From contig NZ_JAVDDU010000010.1 in the NCBI RefSeq assembly GCF_030848505.1, positions 62,001 to 126,000 on the forward strand: 64,000 bases of DNA, read 5' to 3'. This DNA comes from Marinimicrobium hydrolyticum (GTDB lineage: Bacteria > Pseudomonadota > Gammaproteobacteria > Pseudomonadales > Cellvibrionaceae). The position numbers and the translations under genes were made by a program. Positions 15,885 through 25,849 of the stretch are shown piece by piece (the stretch's first letter is position 1; each line of letters starts with the position of its first letter). The notes under the pieces are model-generated. The model was not told where the DNA came from. It saw nothing but the letters and a program-made list of their open reading frames with translations, and ran no database searches.

Positions 15885-17570
15885 TTAGTCCTTGTTTTCC
15901 ATCTGCGCCTTGATCAAATCACCCAGTGTAGCGGGCTGTGCTTTCTCAGCCTGCTTAGAACTGTGCTCTTTGACAGCGGTTTTCTCTTCAGCCACGTCCT
16001 TGGACTTGACTGACAAGTTGATGGTGCGGTTTTTGCGATCCACAACAATGATCTTGGCTTCTACTTCATCGCCAACATTCAGAACTTTAGTCGCGTCTTC
16101 TACTTTCTCGCGGCTCAGTTCAGAGGCCTTCAGCGTGGCTTCAACATCTTCCGCCAAGGTAACGATAGCGCCTTTGGCGTCCACTTCCTTAACGGTGCCT
16201 TTCACTACGGTGCCTTTGTCGTTCTCAGCCACGTACTCTGAGAAAGGATCCGTTTCCAACTGCTTGATGCCCAGGGAGATACGCTCTCGCTCGGGATCAA
16301 TGGCCAGGACTACGGTTTCCAGCTCGTCGCCTTTCTTGTACTTGCGTACGGCTTCTTCGCCAGTTTCGTGCCAGGAGATGTCAGACAAGTGAACCAGACC
16401 GTCGATACCGCCTTCCAGGCCGATGAAGATGCCGAAGTCAGTGATGGACTTGATCTTGCCGCTGATCTTGTCGCCTTTGGCGTAAGTGCGTGCGAAAGCG
16501 TCCCAGGGATTTTCCTGGCACTGTTTCATGCCCAGGGAGATACGACGACGTTCTTCGTCGATGTCCAGGATCATAACTTCTACTTCGTCACCCAGGTTTA
16601 CAACCTTGGATGGGTGGATGTTCTTGTTGGTCCAATCCATTTCGGATACGTGAACCAGACCTTCCACACCTTCTTCCAGCTCGGCGAAGCAGCCGTAGTC
16701 CGTGAGGTTAGTCACGGTGGCTTTAACGCGCGCGCCTTCGGGGTAACGGTTGGTGATTTGCACCCAAGGATCTTCGCCCAGTTGCTTCAGACCCAGGGAA
16801 ACGCGGTTGCGCTCGCGGTCGAACTTGAGCACTTTCACGTCAATTTCGTCGCCAACATTCACGATTTCGCTCGGATGCTTGATACGCTTCCAGGCCATAT
16901 CGGTAATGTGCAGCAGGCCGTCAACACCGCCCAGGTCCACAAAGGCACCGTAGTCGGTAAGGTTTTTGACGATACCTTTGATCGCCATACCTTCCTGCAG
17001 ATTGGCCAGCAGTTCTTCACGCTCTTCCGAGTTCGCCTGCTCCAGTACGGCGCGGCGAGAAACCACGACGTTGTTGCGGCGCTGGTCCAGCTTGATAACT
17101 TTAAAATCCAGCTCTTTGTTTTCCAGGTGAGCGGTATCACGTACCGGGCGCACATCTACCAGAGAACCTGGCAGGAAAGCGCGGATGCCGGATACATCCA
17201 CCGTGAAGCCACCTTTTACTTTGCCGTTGATAATGCCTTTGATCACTTCGTCGGCACTGTGAGCCGCTTCCAGGACTTTCCAGGCTTCGGCGCGTTTGGC
17301 TTTTTCGCGAGAGAGGCGGGTTTCACCGAAACCGTCTTCCACTGATTCCAGGGCAACTTGTACTTCGTCGCCGATTTGGATGTCCAGCTCACCTTGCTCA
17401 TTCAGGAACTGGTTAGTGGGGATAACACCTTCGGACTTCAGGCCGGCGTGGACCGTTACCCAGTCCTTATCGAGGTCGATCACAACACCGGTAACAATGG
17501 TGCCGGGTTGCATATCAACCGACTTTAAGCTCTCTTCAAACAGTTCAGCAAAACTTTCGCTCATGCTCAT
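15885..17570 (-). CDS. rpsA: 30S ribosomal protein S1
   Basis: This 561-residue protein has six S1 RNA-binding domains, recognisable by repeated motifs such as [40 protein letters not shown] and [21 protein letters not shown]1 binds mRNA upstream of the start codon and helps the 30S subunit initiate. Length equals that of other gammaproteobacterial S1 proteins. In most relatives rpsA directly follows cmk and precedes ihfB; here manC, galU and algC separate it from cmk and no ihfB follows. The leader contains hairpins (17622-17641 and 17657-17695). The start follows ATAGGTAAAT; a second ATG at 17564 is possible. Confidence 0.98.
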   Translation of the reverse strand: MSMSESFAELFEESLKSVDMQPGTIVTGVVIDLDKDWVTVHAGLKSEGVIPTNQFLNEQGELDIQIGDEVQVALESVEDGFGETRLSREKAKRAEAWKVLEAAHSADEVIKGIINGKVKGGFTVDVSGIRAFLPGSLVDVRPVRDTAHLENKELDFKVIKLDQRRNNVVVSRRAVLEQANSEEREELLANLQEGMAIKGIVKNLTDYGAFVDLGGVDGLLHITDMAWKRIKHPSEIVNVGDEIDVKVLKFDRERNRVSLGLKQLGEDPWVQITNRYPEGARVKATVTNLTDYGCFAELEEGVEGLVHVSEMDWTNKNIHPSKVVNLGDEVEVMILDIDEERRRISLGMKQCQENPWDAFARTYAKGDKISGKIKSITDFGIFIGLEGGIDGLVHLSDISWHETGEEAVRKYKKGDELETVVLAIDPERERISLGIKQLETDPFSEYVAENDKGTVVKGTVKEVDAKGAIVTLAEDVEATLKASELSREKVEDATKVLNVGDEVEAKIIVVDRKNRTINLSVKSKDVAEEKTAVKEHSSKQAEKAQPATLGDLIKAQMENKD

Positions 17571-17656
17571 ATTTACCTATCAGTAGGACCCGGCTCAACA
17601 ACACAGTCGCTGTCCGGTTTACCGTACGGCCAGTCGTACGGGCCAGTGAGTTAAAA

Positions 17657-17695
17657 ACAGGAGGGCCTTCTTAGCTGGCACGCCAGCCCACCTGT
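17657..17695 (-). promoter_or_regulatory. Terminator-like hairpin in the rpsA leader
   Basis: On the minus strand ACAGGTGGGC pairs with GCCCTCCTGT (one T-T mismatch) and is directly followed by five T. An inner hairpin, GCTGGCGTGCCAGC, fills the loop. It ends about 85 bp before the rpsA start. It may terminate transcripts from manC or act as an attenuator in the rpsA leader; rpsA is autoregulated in other bacteria. A smaller hairpin (CCGTACG with CGTACGG, 17622-17641) lies closer to the start. Confidence 0.5.
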
Positions 17696-17799
17696 CTTTT
17701 TGCGGATTTCGTCATACAGACACTATCCAGCAAGCGCGGCAGGCTAGCAGATTCGAGGGTAGGATTCAAGCAATAGGCGGGAAAACAGGCCGAAACAGC

Positions 17800-17827
17800 G
17801 CCGAACGCCCTATTTCCGGCGTTCGGC
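17800..17827. terminator. Hairpin downstream of manC
   Basis: GCCGAACGCC pairs perfectly with GGCGTTCGGC over an eight-base loop. It lies 40 bp past the manC stop. The T-run (CCCTTTTTAA) is on the plus-strand side, so as a minus-strand terminator it would be weak. Confidence 0.45.
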
Positions 17828-17867
17828 TCGCCCTTTTTAAGCGGCTGAGGAAAGTGCGTTGAGAATC

Positions 17868-19280
17868 TTAACTTCGACCGTAATTGTCGTCGAAGCGCTG
17901 GATATCGTCCTCACCCAAGTAGGGGCCGGACTGCACTTCGATAAGTTCCAGGGGGATTTTCCCGGGATTACTCAGGCGATGGCGCATGCCCACGGGAATA
18001 AAGGTGGACTCGTTCTCCGACAACAACAGAGTTTCATCGCCCTTCTGCACCTCGGCGGTACCCCGTACAACAATCCAATGCTCGGCACGGTGGTAATGCA
18101 TTTGCAGTGAGAGTCGTGCACCGGGCTTCACAGTGATCCGCTTGACCTGATAGCGGGTGCCTTCGTCAACGGAGTCGTAACAGCCCCAGGGACGGTAGAT
18201 TTCCCGGTGCTGCAGGTGCTCGGTGCGGTTTTGCTGCTGAATCTTGGCGATGACGGCCTTAACCTCTTGAGCGGCGCTCTTGTCGGCGACCAGAACCGCG
18301 TCGGGGGTATTGATCACCATCAGGTTGTTTACGCCGATGGTAGCGACCAGTTTGTCCTGGGAGAACACCAGAGTGTCGGTGGAGCCCACGTCAATGCTGT
18401 CGCCCACAAAACTGTTGCCCTGCTCGTCCTTGTCTGACAGCTCCCAAAAGGACTGCCAGCAGCCCACATCGCTCCAGCCAGCGGTAAACGGTACGCACAC
18501 GACTTTTTCGCTGTTTTCCATAACCGCGTAATCAATGGAGATATTGGGTGCGGCCGCAAAGGCATCCCGATCGACCCGCACGAAATCCAGGTCGGAGACC
18601 GCTTCCTGGTAGGATTTTTGCGCAGCGGCCAACACATCCGGGGAATAAGACTCCAGCTCCGCCAAAAAGCCCTCGGCCTGGAACACGAACATACCGCTAT
18701 TCCAGTAGTAGCCGCCTTGCGCCAGGTAGCTTTGCGCCGTGGCCAGATCCGGCTTTTCGGCAAACTGCTGCACTGGGAAATAGCTCTGAGCGCCTTTGTC
18801 ATGCTGAGTCTTGATATAACCGTAGCCGGTCTCGGGCCGCGTCGGCTCAACCCCAAAGGTGACCAAGTGCCCGGCCTCTGCAGCCGAAACGGCCGTTGCC
18901 ACGGCCTGATGAAACAGAGGCACGTCGTTGATTACGTGATCAGCGGCCAGTACCAGCAAGGTGGGATTCTCGGCCATGGTCTGAGCTTTAACCGCCGCCA
19001 ATGCCAGTGCCGGGGCAGTGTTGCGGGCCAGAGGCTCCAACAGGATAGCGGCTTTGGACTGCCCGATTTCCTGAAGCTGTTCAGCCACCATGAACCGGTG
19101 CTCCTCGTTGCACACCACCACAGGGTCGCCTAGGTCGGGCAGCCCTTCCAGACGCAACAGGGTTTGTTGCAACATGGTGCGATCCCCAAACAGCTTTAAC
19201 AGCTGCTTGGGGTAGTGTTGCCGGGATAAAGGCCAGAGGCGAGTGCCTGAGCCACCCGCGAGAATTACCGGTATGATCAA
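17868..19280 (-). CDS. manC: Mannose-1-phosphate guanylyltransferase / mannose-6-phosphate isomerase
   Basis: This is a bifunctional 470-residue enzyme of the AlgA/ManC type II family. The N-terminal nucleotidyltransferase starts with VILAGGSGTRLWPLSRQHYPKQ and makes GDP-mannose from mannose-1-phosphate and GTP. The C-terminal cupin domain (about 345-470; HREIYRPWGCYDSVD, then PGARLSLQMHYHRAEHWIVV) carries the isomerase metal site. Together with AlgC it takes fructose-6-phosphate to GDP-mannose, a precursor of capsule, alginate-like or O-antigen sugars. It is the last gene of algC-galU-manC, 41 bp after galU. Confidence 0.95.
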   Translation of the reverse strand: MIIPVILAGGSGTRLWPLSRQHYPKQLLKLFGDRTMLQQTLLRLEGLPDLGDPVVVCNEEHRFMVAEQLQEIGQSKAAILLEPLARNTAPALALAAVKAQTMAENPTLLVLAADHVINDVPLFHQAVATAVSAAEAGHLVTFGVEPTRPETGYGYIKTQHDKGAQSYFPVQQFAEKPDLATAQSYLAQGGYYWNSGMFVFQAEGFLAELESYSPDVLAAAQKSYQEAVSDLDFVRVDRDAFAAAPNISIDYAVMENSEKVVCVPFTAGWSDVGCWQSFWELSDKDEQGNSFVGDSIDVGSTDTLVFSQDKLVATIGVNNLMVINTPDAVLVADKSAAQEVKAVIAKIQQQNRTEHLQHREIYRPWGCYDSVDEGTRYQVKRITVKPGARLSLQMHYHRAEHWIVVRGTAEVQKGDETLLLSENESTFIPVGMRHRLSNPGKIPLELIEVQSGPYLGEDDIQRFDDNYGRS

Positions 19281-19321
19281 AAGATGTTTCCTCTATTCTC
19301 TTGCGTACAATAACTCGCGTA

Positions 19322-20224
19322 TTACTCGCTGGAGGCCGTAGCCCGAGCTTCTAAGTAGGCCCGAAAATCCTCGGCCAGTTCCGGGTGACGTAGCCCGTAT
19401 TCTACATTAGCTTTCATATAACCCATTTTTGAACCGCAGTCGTGGCTCCGGCCGGTGAGGCGGTAGGCTTCCACGGTTTCGGACTGCAATAGCTGGTCTA
19501 CCGCATCGGTCAATTGAATTTCATTGCCTGCTCCGGGTTGGGTTTTGGCCAGCAGATCCCAGGTCCGTGCGGACAGCACGTAGCGACCGACAATGGCCAT
19601 ATTGGAAGGCGCATCGTCCGGATGTGGTTTCTCCACCATGGCAGCCAAGGGTGCGCTTTCGCCCTGCTCCAGCTTGACGCCCGAGCAATCCACCACGCCG
19701 TACTTGTTCACTTTCTCCCAGGGCACTTCTTCCACCAGAATCTGACTATGGCCAGTCTCGTGGAAACGACGGGTCATTCCCGCCAAGTTGTCTTTACGCA
19801 GGTTGGACTTGTGTTTGTCGATCAGCACGTCCGGCAGCAGAACCGCAAACGGCTCTTCACCCACTACCGATCGAGCACAGAGGATTGCGTGACCCAGGCC
19901 TTTGGCTTCCGCCTGACGAACGGAAATGATGGTCAGACCTGGAGGAGTGATGGAGCGCACCTCTTCTAGAAGTGAGCGCTTGAGACGCGCTTCAAGCTGG
20001 GCTTCGAGCTCAAAACTGGTATCGAAGTGGTTTTCTATGGAATTTTTACTGGCGTGGGTGACCAGCACAATTTCCTTGATACCCGCCGCGGCGGCTTCTT
20101 CAATAACGTATTGGATCAACGGCCGGTCTACGACCGGCAGCATTTCTTTGGGAATCGCCTTGGTGGCCGGCAGCATCCGGGTGCCCAAGCCCGCCACGGG
20201 GATTACCGCTTTTTTGATCAGCAT
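19322..20224 (-). CDS. galU: UTP-glucose-1-phosphate uridylyltransferase
   Basis: This 300-residue enzyme makes UDP-glucose from UTP and glucose-1-phosphate. The nucleotidyltransferase motif [22 protein letters not shown] opens the protein, split here as [14 protein letters not shown] and [18 protein letters not shown] and [12 protein letters not shown] are the conserved central motifs. Length matches the GalU family. It lies 74 bp downstream of algC, which supplies glucose-1-phosphate, and 41 bp upstream of manC, so the trio makes UDP-glucose and GDP-mannose for surface polysaccharide. Confidence 0.96.
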   Translation of the reverse strand: MLIKKAVIPVAGLGTRMLPATKAIPKEMLPVVDRPLIQYVIEEAAAAGIKEIVLVTHASKNSIENHFDTSFELEAQLEARLKRSLLEEVRSITPPGLTIISVRQAEAKGLGHAILCARSVVGEEPFAVLLPDVLIDKHKSNLRKDNLAGMTRRFHETGHSQILVEEVPWEKVNKYGVVDCSGVKLEQGESAPLAAMVEKPHPDDAPSNMAIVGRYVLSARTWDLLAKTQPGAGNEIQLTDAVDQLLQSETVEAYRLTGRSHDCGSKMGYMKANVEYGLRHPELAEDFRAYLEARATASSE

Positions 20225-20298
20225 TGCATACTCCTTTGGTGTCTACTGTTTCTATTAGTTGCCCCGCCTGTGCCGGCGGTTTAGGCAAAGGGTTGACG

Positions 20299-21654
20299 TT
20301 AGTTTTGGTTTAGCAACGCCAACACCTCGTTGGTTTTCTCCTGCACCAGCTTGGCATCACCTCGGCTCTCAGCGTTCAAACGCACCACCGGTTCAGTGTT
20401 GGACATGCGCAGGTTGAAGCGCCACTTATCAAACTCCATGCTAATGCCATCGGTTTCATCGATGTTTTTTGCTTCGGACCGGTAGTGCTCAAGAACACGC
20501 TTAATGGCCTTGGGTGGATCTTCTACTTTGCTGTTGATTTCGCCCGGAGACGGGAAGCGAGCGATACAGTCTTCCAGCAACTCTGACAGAGGTTTGTTCT
20601 TACGGCAAATCAACTCGGCTACCAGAAGCCAGGGGATCATACCGGAATCGCAGTAGGCAAAATCGCGAAAGTAGTGGTGTGCGCTCATCTCGCCGCCGTA
20701 AATGGCATCTTCGTTGCGCATACGCTCTTTAATAAACGAGTGGCCCGTTTTTGATTGGATGGCGGTGCCGCCGTTGTTCTCGGCAATATCGATGGTGTTC
20801 CAGATCAGGCGCGGGTCGTGAATGACCTTGCTGCCGGGGTTTTTGATCAGGAAAGCCTCGGCAAGCAGGCCGACGATGTAGTAACCCTCGGTAAAAGCGC
20901 CGGTTTCGTCAAACAAGAAGCAGCGATCAAAATCGCCGTCCCAGGCAATACCCATATCCGCCTTGGCTTCGATAACGGCGTCACTGGTAGCCGCGCGGTT
21001 TTCGGTCAGCAAGGGGTTGGGGATGCCGTTGGGGAAGTTGCCGTCGGGCTGATGATGAACTTTCACAAACTCGAATGGCAGGTGAGGCTCCAGGGCGTCA
21101 ATCACATGCCCCGCGGCACCATTACCGGCGTTCACTACCAGTTTCATGGGCTTGAGTTGGCTTACGTCAATGTAGCTCAGCAGGTGTTGCACATAGGCGT
21201 CTAGGACACTTTCCTGGCGATAGCTGCCCCGTGCACCCGCTGCAGGCTCGCCAAAGTCGTTAACCTCAGCCATGTGTTTAATATCGTTCAGGCCGGTGTC
21301 GCCACTGATTGGCCGGGAGCCTTCCCGCACCATTTTCATGCCGTTGTAATCCATGGGATTGTGGCTGGCGGTAATGACAATGCCACCGTCGGTTTTCAGA
21401 TGGCTGGTGGCGAAGTAAATTTCTTCGGTGCCGCACAAGCCAATATCGATAACATCGGCGCCTTCATCCTGAAGACCGCGCGCTACGGCCTGCTTGAGGG
21501 ACTCACTGGTGAGGCGCATGTCGCCGCCTACGACGACAGTTTTGGGTTTGAGAAAACGAGCGTAGGCACGGCCGATACGATAGACGATGTCTTCGTTTAG
21601 CTCTTCGCCCAATTTGCCGCGAATGTCGTAAGCTTTAAAACAGGTTAAGGTCAT
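20299..21654 (-). CDS. algC: Phosphomannomutase/phosphoglucomutase
   Basis: This 451-residue alpha-D-phosphohexomutase interconverts mannose-6- and mannose-1-phosphate and the glucose equivalents. The opening [14 protein letters not shown], the phosphoserine loop [18 protein letters not shown] in its family place near residue 100, the metal-binding DGDFDRCFL and the substrate motif [10 protein letters not shown] are all present. The open frame runs back to 21909 through hairpin repeat R1, but the ATG at 21652-21654 has a GGGGAAC ribosome site and the family N-terminus, so it is the start. It begins the algC-galU-manC unit. Confidence 0.95.
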   Translation of the reverse strand: MTLTCFKAYDIRGKLGEELNEDIVYRIGRAYARFLKPKTVVVGGDMRLTSESLKQAVARGLQDEGADVIDIGLCGTEEIYFATSHLKTDGGIVITASHNPMDYNGMKMVREGSRPISGDTGLNDIKHMAEVNDFGEPAAGARGSYRQESVLDAYVQHLLSYIDVSQLKPMKLVVNAGNGAAGHVIDALEPHLPFEFVKVHHQPDGNFPNGIPNPLLTENRAATSDAVIEAKADMGIAWDGDFDRCFLFDETGAFTEGYYIVGLLAEAFLIKNPGSKVIHDPRLIWNTIDIAENNGGTAIQSKTGHSFIKERMRNEDAIYGGEMSAHHYFRDFAYCDSGMIPWLLVAELICRKNKPLSELLEDCIARFPSPGEINSKVEDPPKAIKRVLEHYRSEAKNIDETDGISMEFDKWRFNLRMSNTEPVVRLNAESRGDAKLVQEKTNEVLALLNQN

Positions 21655-21744
21655 TTGTTCCCCATCCTTATGCGTTAGATTTGAAGTTACCTTACAAGGG
21701 CGGTGCAAAGATGCTTCGCGAGCTGAACCCAACCTCCCAGCTTT

Positions 21745-21853
21745 AAGGGAAAGGATACCCTGCGTTTTGAGACCCTCGGAGGCAGGAAGCCGACGCGGAG
21801 CGTACAAGGATGTATTTACAGCGTGTCTCAAAACGCAGGGTATCCTTTCCCTT
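21745..21853 (+). repeat. Hairpin repeat R1 (28-bp perfect stem)
   Basis: Arms at 21745-21772 and 21826-21853 are perfectly complementary over 28 bp. The 53-base loop begins CCCTCGGAGGCAGGAAGCC and ends TTTACAGCGTG. It holds two small inner hairpins, one with AGGAA at its tip and one, GTACAAGGATGTAT, with AGGA at its tip. The element lies between cmk and algC. The loop layout is shared with R2-R6 although the outer stem differs from all of them. Confidence 0.9.
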
Positions 21854-21886
21854 CCACCAAAGCGTCTATGCCTAGGCCCCAAAAAT

Positions 21887-22573
21887 TTAGCGTTTAGCCT
21901 CTTCCACACGCGCCAGCATGGCCGCCAATACCTGACCTATGCTCATATCAGTACTGTCCAAAATATACGCATCATCGGCTGGCTTCAGGGGTGAAACGCT
22001 GCGCTCGCTGTCGCGCTGATCGCGAGTTCGAATATCTTCTACCAACTGTGCCATGTCCACCCACTCCCCGCGCTCTTGCAGTTGCTTGTAGCGGCGCTCG
22101 GCTCGGGCTTCGGGGCTGGCGGTGAGAAATATCTTCACCTCAGCGTCAGGAAAAACCATCGTACCCATGTCACGGCCATCGGCGACCAGTCCCGGGGCCT
22201 GGCGAAAATCCCGCTGCCGCTGCAGCAATGCATTCCGCACCGGAGGAAGAGCCGCGACGATGGATGCCACGCGACTGACCTCTTCTGTACGGATTGCAGC
22301 CGTGACGTCGCGGCCGGCTAGGCGGATTCGCATATCTTTGCCGCTGACATCAAACTCGACGTCGAGGTTGGCTGCCAGTTCGGCCACTTTATCTTGCGCT
22401 TGCGGGTCAACGCCTTGACTGATGGCTGCTAGAGCTACCAGACGGTAAAGTGCACCACTGTCGAGCAAATGAAAGTTAAGGTTTTGTGCCAGCAACTGGC
22501 TCAAGGTGCCTTTCCCGGAGCCGCTGGGTCCATCAATGGTCACGACCTGGGCTAAGCTGTTATGGCTATTCAA
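21887..22573 (-). CDS. cmk: Cytidylate kinase
   Basis: This 228-residue enzyme phosphorylates CMP and dCMP with ATP. The P-loop [14 protein letters not shown] is at residues 12-25. [29 protein letters not shown] and the lid helix [13 protein letters not shown] are typical of bacterial Cmk. It is 47 bp downstream of pyrF, so the two pyrimidine genes probably share a transcript. In most related genomes rpsA follows directly; here a hairpin repeat and three sugar-nucleotide genes intervene. Confidence 0.97.
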   Translation of the reverse strand: MNSHNSLAQVVTIDGPSGSGKGTLSQLLAQNLNFHLLDSGALYRLVALAAISQGVDPQAQDKVAELAANLDVEFDVSGKDMRIRLAGRDVTAAIRTEEVSRVASIVAALPPVRNALLQRQRDFRQAPGLVADGRDMGTMVFPDAEVKIFLTASPEARAERRYKQLQERGEWVDMAQLVEDIRTRDQRDSERSVSPLKPADDAYILDSTDMSIGQVLAAMLARVEEAKR

Positions 22574-22620
22574 ACTCGATTTCCTTTGTAATTCTGTGAA
22601 CGATGAACTCGGGGTAATCG

Positions 22621-23325
22621 TTATACCAGCGATTCAATCATTGTACGGCAAGTGGCGGCCGGATCCTCTGCCCGAGTGATGGGTCGACCCACCACCAGGT
22701 AATGGCTTCCCGCAGCAATGGCCTCAGCGGGGGTCATGGTACGTCGCTGATCATCCGCTGGCGAACCCTCTGGCCGGATACCGGGAGTCACTAAACAAAA
22801 ATCCGGGCCTAGCTGGTTGCGTAAGGTTGTGGCTTCGCGAGCTGAGCAGACCACGCCGTCCAAGCCACAACGCTGACTTAGCTGGGCCAAATGCAGGACC
22901 TGCTGCTCCGGCGTCCGTTCGACACCCAGGGAGCGCAATTCGGCTTCGTCCATACTGGTCAGCACTGTTACGCCAATTAATAGCGGGCGTGAACCGCGCA
23001 CCTGCTCCAGGCGCTCCCGCGCCGCAACCAGCATTCGTTCGCCGCCGGAGGCATGGACATTGACCATCCAAACACCGAGCTCAGCCGCCGCTTTGACGGC
23101 CCCGGCGGTGGTGTTGGGGATATCGTGAAATTTCAGGTCCAGGAATACGTCGAACCCCAGGTTCATCAGTTGCTCAACCAGCGCTGGGCCAGCGGCTGTA
23201 AACAGCTCTTTTCCTACTTTGAGACGGCAGTATTCCGGACTCAATCGCCGAGCCATGGCTACACAATCTGCAGCGTTATCGTAATCCATAGCCACGATTA
23301 AGCGCGGCGCTATTATGTCTCTCAT
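22621..23325 (-). CDS. pyrF: Orotidine 5'-phosphate decarboxylase
   Basis: This 234-residue (beta/alpha)8 enzyme converts OMP to [16 protein letters not shown] opens the barrel. The catalytic Lys-Asp-Lys-Asp set appears as [10 protein letters not shown] and [14 protein letters not shown]. The phosphate-binding end VTPGIRPEG and [12 protein letters not shown] closes it. A strong terminator separates it from comEA upstream, so it has its own promoter in 23326-23344 or reads through from comEA. It is followed by cmk. Confidence 0.97.
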   Translation of the reverse strand: MRDIIAPRLIVAMDYDNAADCVAMARRLSPEYCRLKVGKELFTAAGPALVEQLMNLGFDVFLDLKFHDIPNTTAGAVKAAAELGVWMVNVHASGGERMLVAARERLEQVRGSRPLLIGVTVLTSMDEAELRSLGVERTPEQQVLHLAQLSQRCGLDGVVCSAREATTLRNQLGPDFCLVTPGIRPEGSPADDQRRTMTPAEAIAAGSHYLVVGRPITRAEDPAATCRTMIESLV

Positions 23326-23344
23326 CCACCCTCTCCAAACAAAA

Positions 23345-23373
23345 GCAGCCTGAACCCAGTGGGTTCAGGCTGC
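23345..23373 (-). terminator. Rho-independent terminator of comEA
   Basis: GCAGCCTGAACCC and GGGTTCAGGCTGC form a perfect 13-bp stem with a three-base loop. On the minus strand it is followed by CTTTTGTTTGG. It lies 52 bp past the comEA stop and 20 bp before pyrF. Confidence 0.85.
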
Positions 23374-23424
23374 AATTAAAACAAACTTGAGGCTGTAGTG
23401 CAGCTTTATCTTACGCTACGCGCG

Positions 23425-23709
23425 TCACTCGACACTTAAAACCTCTCGATTAGCCTCTACTGTGGACTCGCCGATACCGCGGACTTCTACCAATTGGTCG
23501 ACACTGACAAAGTCACCATTGGCTTCGCGCCAGGCGATGATGGCTTCAGCGCGCGCGGGCCCAATGCCGCTTAAGGTTACCAGGGTTTCGACATCGGCAC
23601 TGTTAATGTTAACGCTTTCAAGCGCGGCTGGTGCTTCATCCGCAGCGGCCATTGGAGCCAGGGCACAGAATAGAAACAGGGAGAAAACTAGGGAGATGAC
23701 TTTTTTCAT
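23425..23709 (-). CDS. comEA: Small exported helix-hairpin-helix protein (ComEA-like)
   Basis: This 94-residue protein has a signal peptide (FSLFLFCALAPMAAADE, cleaved near residue 24) and one helix-hairpin-helix domain. SVNINSADVETLVTLSGIG, ARAEAIIAWREANGDF and LVEVRGIGESTV mark it. ComEA-family proteins bind double-stranded DNA in the periplasm and pull it in during natural transformation. The short single-domain form is common in gammaproteobacteria, where competence has not always been shown. It is monocistronic, with a clear terminator. Confidence 0.85.
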   Translation of the reverse strand: MKKVISLVFSLFLFCALAPMAAADEAPAALESVNINSADVETLVTLSGIGPARAEAIIAWREANGDFVSVDQLVEVRGIGESTVEANREVLSVE

Positions 23710-23875
23710 AACGAACTCCTTTTCGGATTGTATTAGTTAGGATGTATGAATGGCGCGACTTCCCTCTGCGCCTATTCAGATTATTCATCCGCACTAAGGC
23801 TGACAAGCCAGAAAAGTCTGAATTTTCTGTACGACATATCCCACGGAAATATGCGCCAGCTGTTCGCCCCCAACC

Positions 23876-23974
23876 CTGAATCCCTGTCCGTGCGAGCCGC
23901 CCATGGGACTCTCCCACCGGGCGCCGGCCGCAAGTTCCCTCTAGTGAGAGCTTCGAAAAGCCTCCGGGAATCGC
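23876..23974 (-). repeat. Decayed hairpin repeat R7
   Basis: On the minus strand it reads GGAGGCTTTTCGAAGCTCTC, then TAGAGGGAACTTGCGGCCGG, and CCCATGGG, matching R6 (GGAGGCTTTTCGAAACTCTC, AGAGGGATCTTGCGGCCGG). The matching right arm of R6 is missing; instead GAATCCC and GGGAATC at the ends form a weak outer stem. It is a broken copy in the gap upstream of comEA. Confidence 0.6.
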
Positions 23975-24075
23975 CTCCTTAGCCTAAACCACCTCATTCT
24001 ACCTGGATTCCCCACTGTCGCTGGCAATGGCGGTGGAGATTGGAAAAGAACTTGATGGCCTGATGCAAGGGGGGG

Positions 24076-24181
24076 GGGCCGTGCAGGGTGAGTGTTCAGC
24101 AAGCCTCAAAAGAGGGACCTTTTGAGGCAGTCCCCAGGGAAGGGTTTACGACGTTTGCTGAACACTCACCCTGCACGGCCC
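24076..24181 (+). repeat. Hairpin repeat R2 (27-bp perfect stem)
   Basis: Arms at 24076-24102 and 24155-24181 pair perfectly over 27 bp, starting GGGCCGTGCAGGG. The loop holds an inner hairpin, GCCTCAAAAG paired with CTTTTGAGGC around AGGGAC, then CCCCAGGGAAGGGTTTACG. Ten G residues precede the left arm. R5, 11 kb away and inverted, carries nearly the same sequence. It lies between cysN and comEA. Confidence 0.9.
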
Positions 24182-24271
24182 GAGAACTTGCTTACGAAGT
24201 AGTTGTTCGATTAAACAACAGTGCGCGGAAGTGGGAATCCATGGAGGGTACAACTCAGCCTTAAAAGCTGG

Positions 24272-24291
24272 ATCCCCGCTTTCGCGGGGAT
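24272..24291. repeat. Short palindrome of the ATCCCCGC...GCGGGGAT type
   Basis: ATCCCCGCTTTCGCGGGGAT is a perfect 8-bp stem with a four-base loop. Similar hairpins followed by GACG are dispersed intergenic repeats in many proteobacteria. It lies 91 bp beyond the cysN stop. No T-run follows, so it is not a clear terminator. Confidence 0.5.
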
Positions 24292-24381
24292 GACGAGTTT
24301 GGAGTTTTTCAGCCTCGAAGCATACCTAATGAGGATTCTTTCTGTCCCCGCTCAGCAACAAACGACGTTTTCTAAATCCCA

Positions 24382-25791
24382 CTAGCGAGAAATATCTTTG
24401 GCACCCCAGTGCGGGAAGTGCTTACGAACCAGGGCATTAAACTCCAGTTCAAATTCGCTGTAAGGCTTGTTGTCCGCGCGTGTTTCAGCCAACCCTTCTA
24501 TCACCATGCCGGCGCCCACGGTCAGATTGGTCAGCCGATCAATCACAATGAATGCGCCCGTGGTGCGGTTATCTTGATACCGTTCCACTACTACAGCCTG
24601 ACTCAGTGCCACGCGCACCACGGCGATGTCATTCAGTTGCAGCTTTTCCGCTGGCTGATGCTCCTGGGTGTTTACGTCCACTTGATAATCGATGGCTTCT
24701 ACTTGGCCGCCAACCACCTTGGTTGCAAACTTGAACAGGTACTCCGTCCCCGGCGTGCAGGGCTTGTCGATCATCCAAACCAGATTGGCTTTCAGATGGT
24801 TGGTTTGCGCGACCAGATCGTCAACGTGCACCAACATATCGCCGCGGCTGACATCGATCTCGTCGGTCAGTGTGAGGGTGACCGACTGATCGGCAAAGGC
24901 TTCATCCAGATCACCGTCATAGGTGACAATGGACTTAACTTTACTGGTCTTACCGGAAGGCAGAGCTTTAACCTCGTCACCAGGCTTTACAATACCGGAA
25001 GCGATGGTGCCGCAAAAACCCCGGAAGTTAAGATTCGGGCGATTGACGTATTGGACGGGAAAGCGGAACTGCTCCAGATTCTTGTCCGCCGCGACAGGGA
25101 CGCTCTCCAGAATTTCCATCAGGGTTTCGCCCTTATACCAAGGCGACCGCTCGCTGCGGTTGACCACATTGTCCCCGTCCAACGCGGAGATGGGTACAAA
25201 ATGAATGTCTGGCGCGCCCAGCTTCTGAGCAAACTTTAGATAATCCGCCTTGATGTCTTCGTACACCTGCTCGTCGAAGTTCTTCAAATCCATTTTGTTG
25301 ACGGCAACAACAATATGCTTAATACCGAGCAGCGAAGCGATGTAGCTATGGCGACGCGTTTGGGTCACAACCCCGTGCCGGGCGTCAATCAGAATAATGG
25401 CCAACGAGCAGGTAGAAGCGCCGGTCGCCATGTTACGAGTGTATTGCTCGTGCCCCGGTGTATCGGCAATGATGAACTTGCGCTTGGAGGTGGAGAAATA
25501 ACGGTAGGCCACATCAATGGTAATGCCCTGCTCTCGCTCCGCCTGTAGGCCATCCACCAGCAAAGCCAGATCGATTTTTTCGCCGGTAGTGCCGTGTTTG
25601 GTGCTGTCGGAGCGCACTGAGGCCAGTTGATCTTCGTAGATCATTTTGGAGTCGTGCAACAAACGGCCAATCAAGGTGCTCTTGCCGTCGTCCACGCTGC
25701 CGCAGGTCAGCAAGCGCAGCAGCTCTTTTTGCTCATGTTGGGCAAGGTAAGCGTCAATATCGGTAGCGATCAGGTCAGACTGGTGGCTCAT
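24382..25791 (-). CDS. cysN: Sulfate adenylyltransferase subunit 1 (GTPase)
   Basis: This 469-residue elongation-factor-like GTPase drives ATP sulfurylase. G1 is [15 protein letters not shown] near residue 31, G3 is [17 protein letters not shown], and G4 is VNKMDL. Beta-barrel domains follow. It ends without a fused CysC kinase domain, so APS kinase, if present, is encoded elsewhere. With CysD it makes adenylylsulfate from sulfate and ATP for assimilation. It lies 58 bp downstream of cysD. The distant AprA-like genes could in principle use adenylylsulfate, but nothing in the sequence links them. Confidence 0.97.
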   Translation of the reverse strand: MSHQSDLIATDIDAYLAQHEQKELLRLLTCGSVDDGKSTLIGRLLHDSKMIYEDQLASVRSDSTKHGTTGEKIDLALLVDGLQAEREQGITIDVAYRYFSTSKRKFIIADTPGHEQYTRNMATGASTCSLAIILIDARHGVVTQTRRHSYIASLLGIKHIVVAVNKMDLKNFDEQVYEDIKADYLKFAQKLGAPDIHFVPISALDGDNVVNRSERSPWYKGETLMEILESVPVAADKNLEQFRFPVQYVNRPNLNFRGFCGTIASGIVKPGDEVKALPSGKTSKVKSIVTYDGDLDEAFADQSVTLTLTDEIDVSRGDMLVHVDDLVAQTNHLKANLVWMIDKPCTPGTEYLFKFATKVVGGQVEAIDYQVDVNTQEHQPAEKLQLNDIAVVRVALSQAVVVERYQDNRTTGAFIVIDRLTNLTVGAGMVIEGLAETRADNKPYSEFELEFNALVRKHFPHWGAKDISR

Positions 25792-25849
25792 GGTGCTGTC
25801 TCAAATGTTCGTGGCTCGTTGGGTATCCCGGTTTACTGTGCTGGCGGTA

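Noticed and set aside
21655-21909. N-terminal extension of AlgC by 85 residues
   Set aside because: The extension translates repeat R1. The ATG at 21654 has a ribosome site and the normal AlgC N-terminus.
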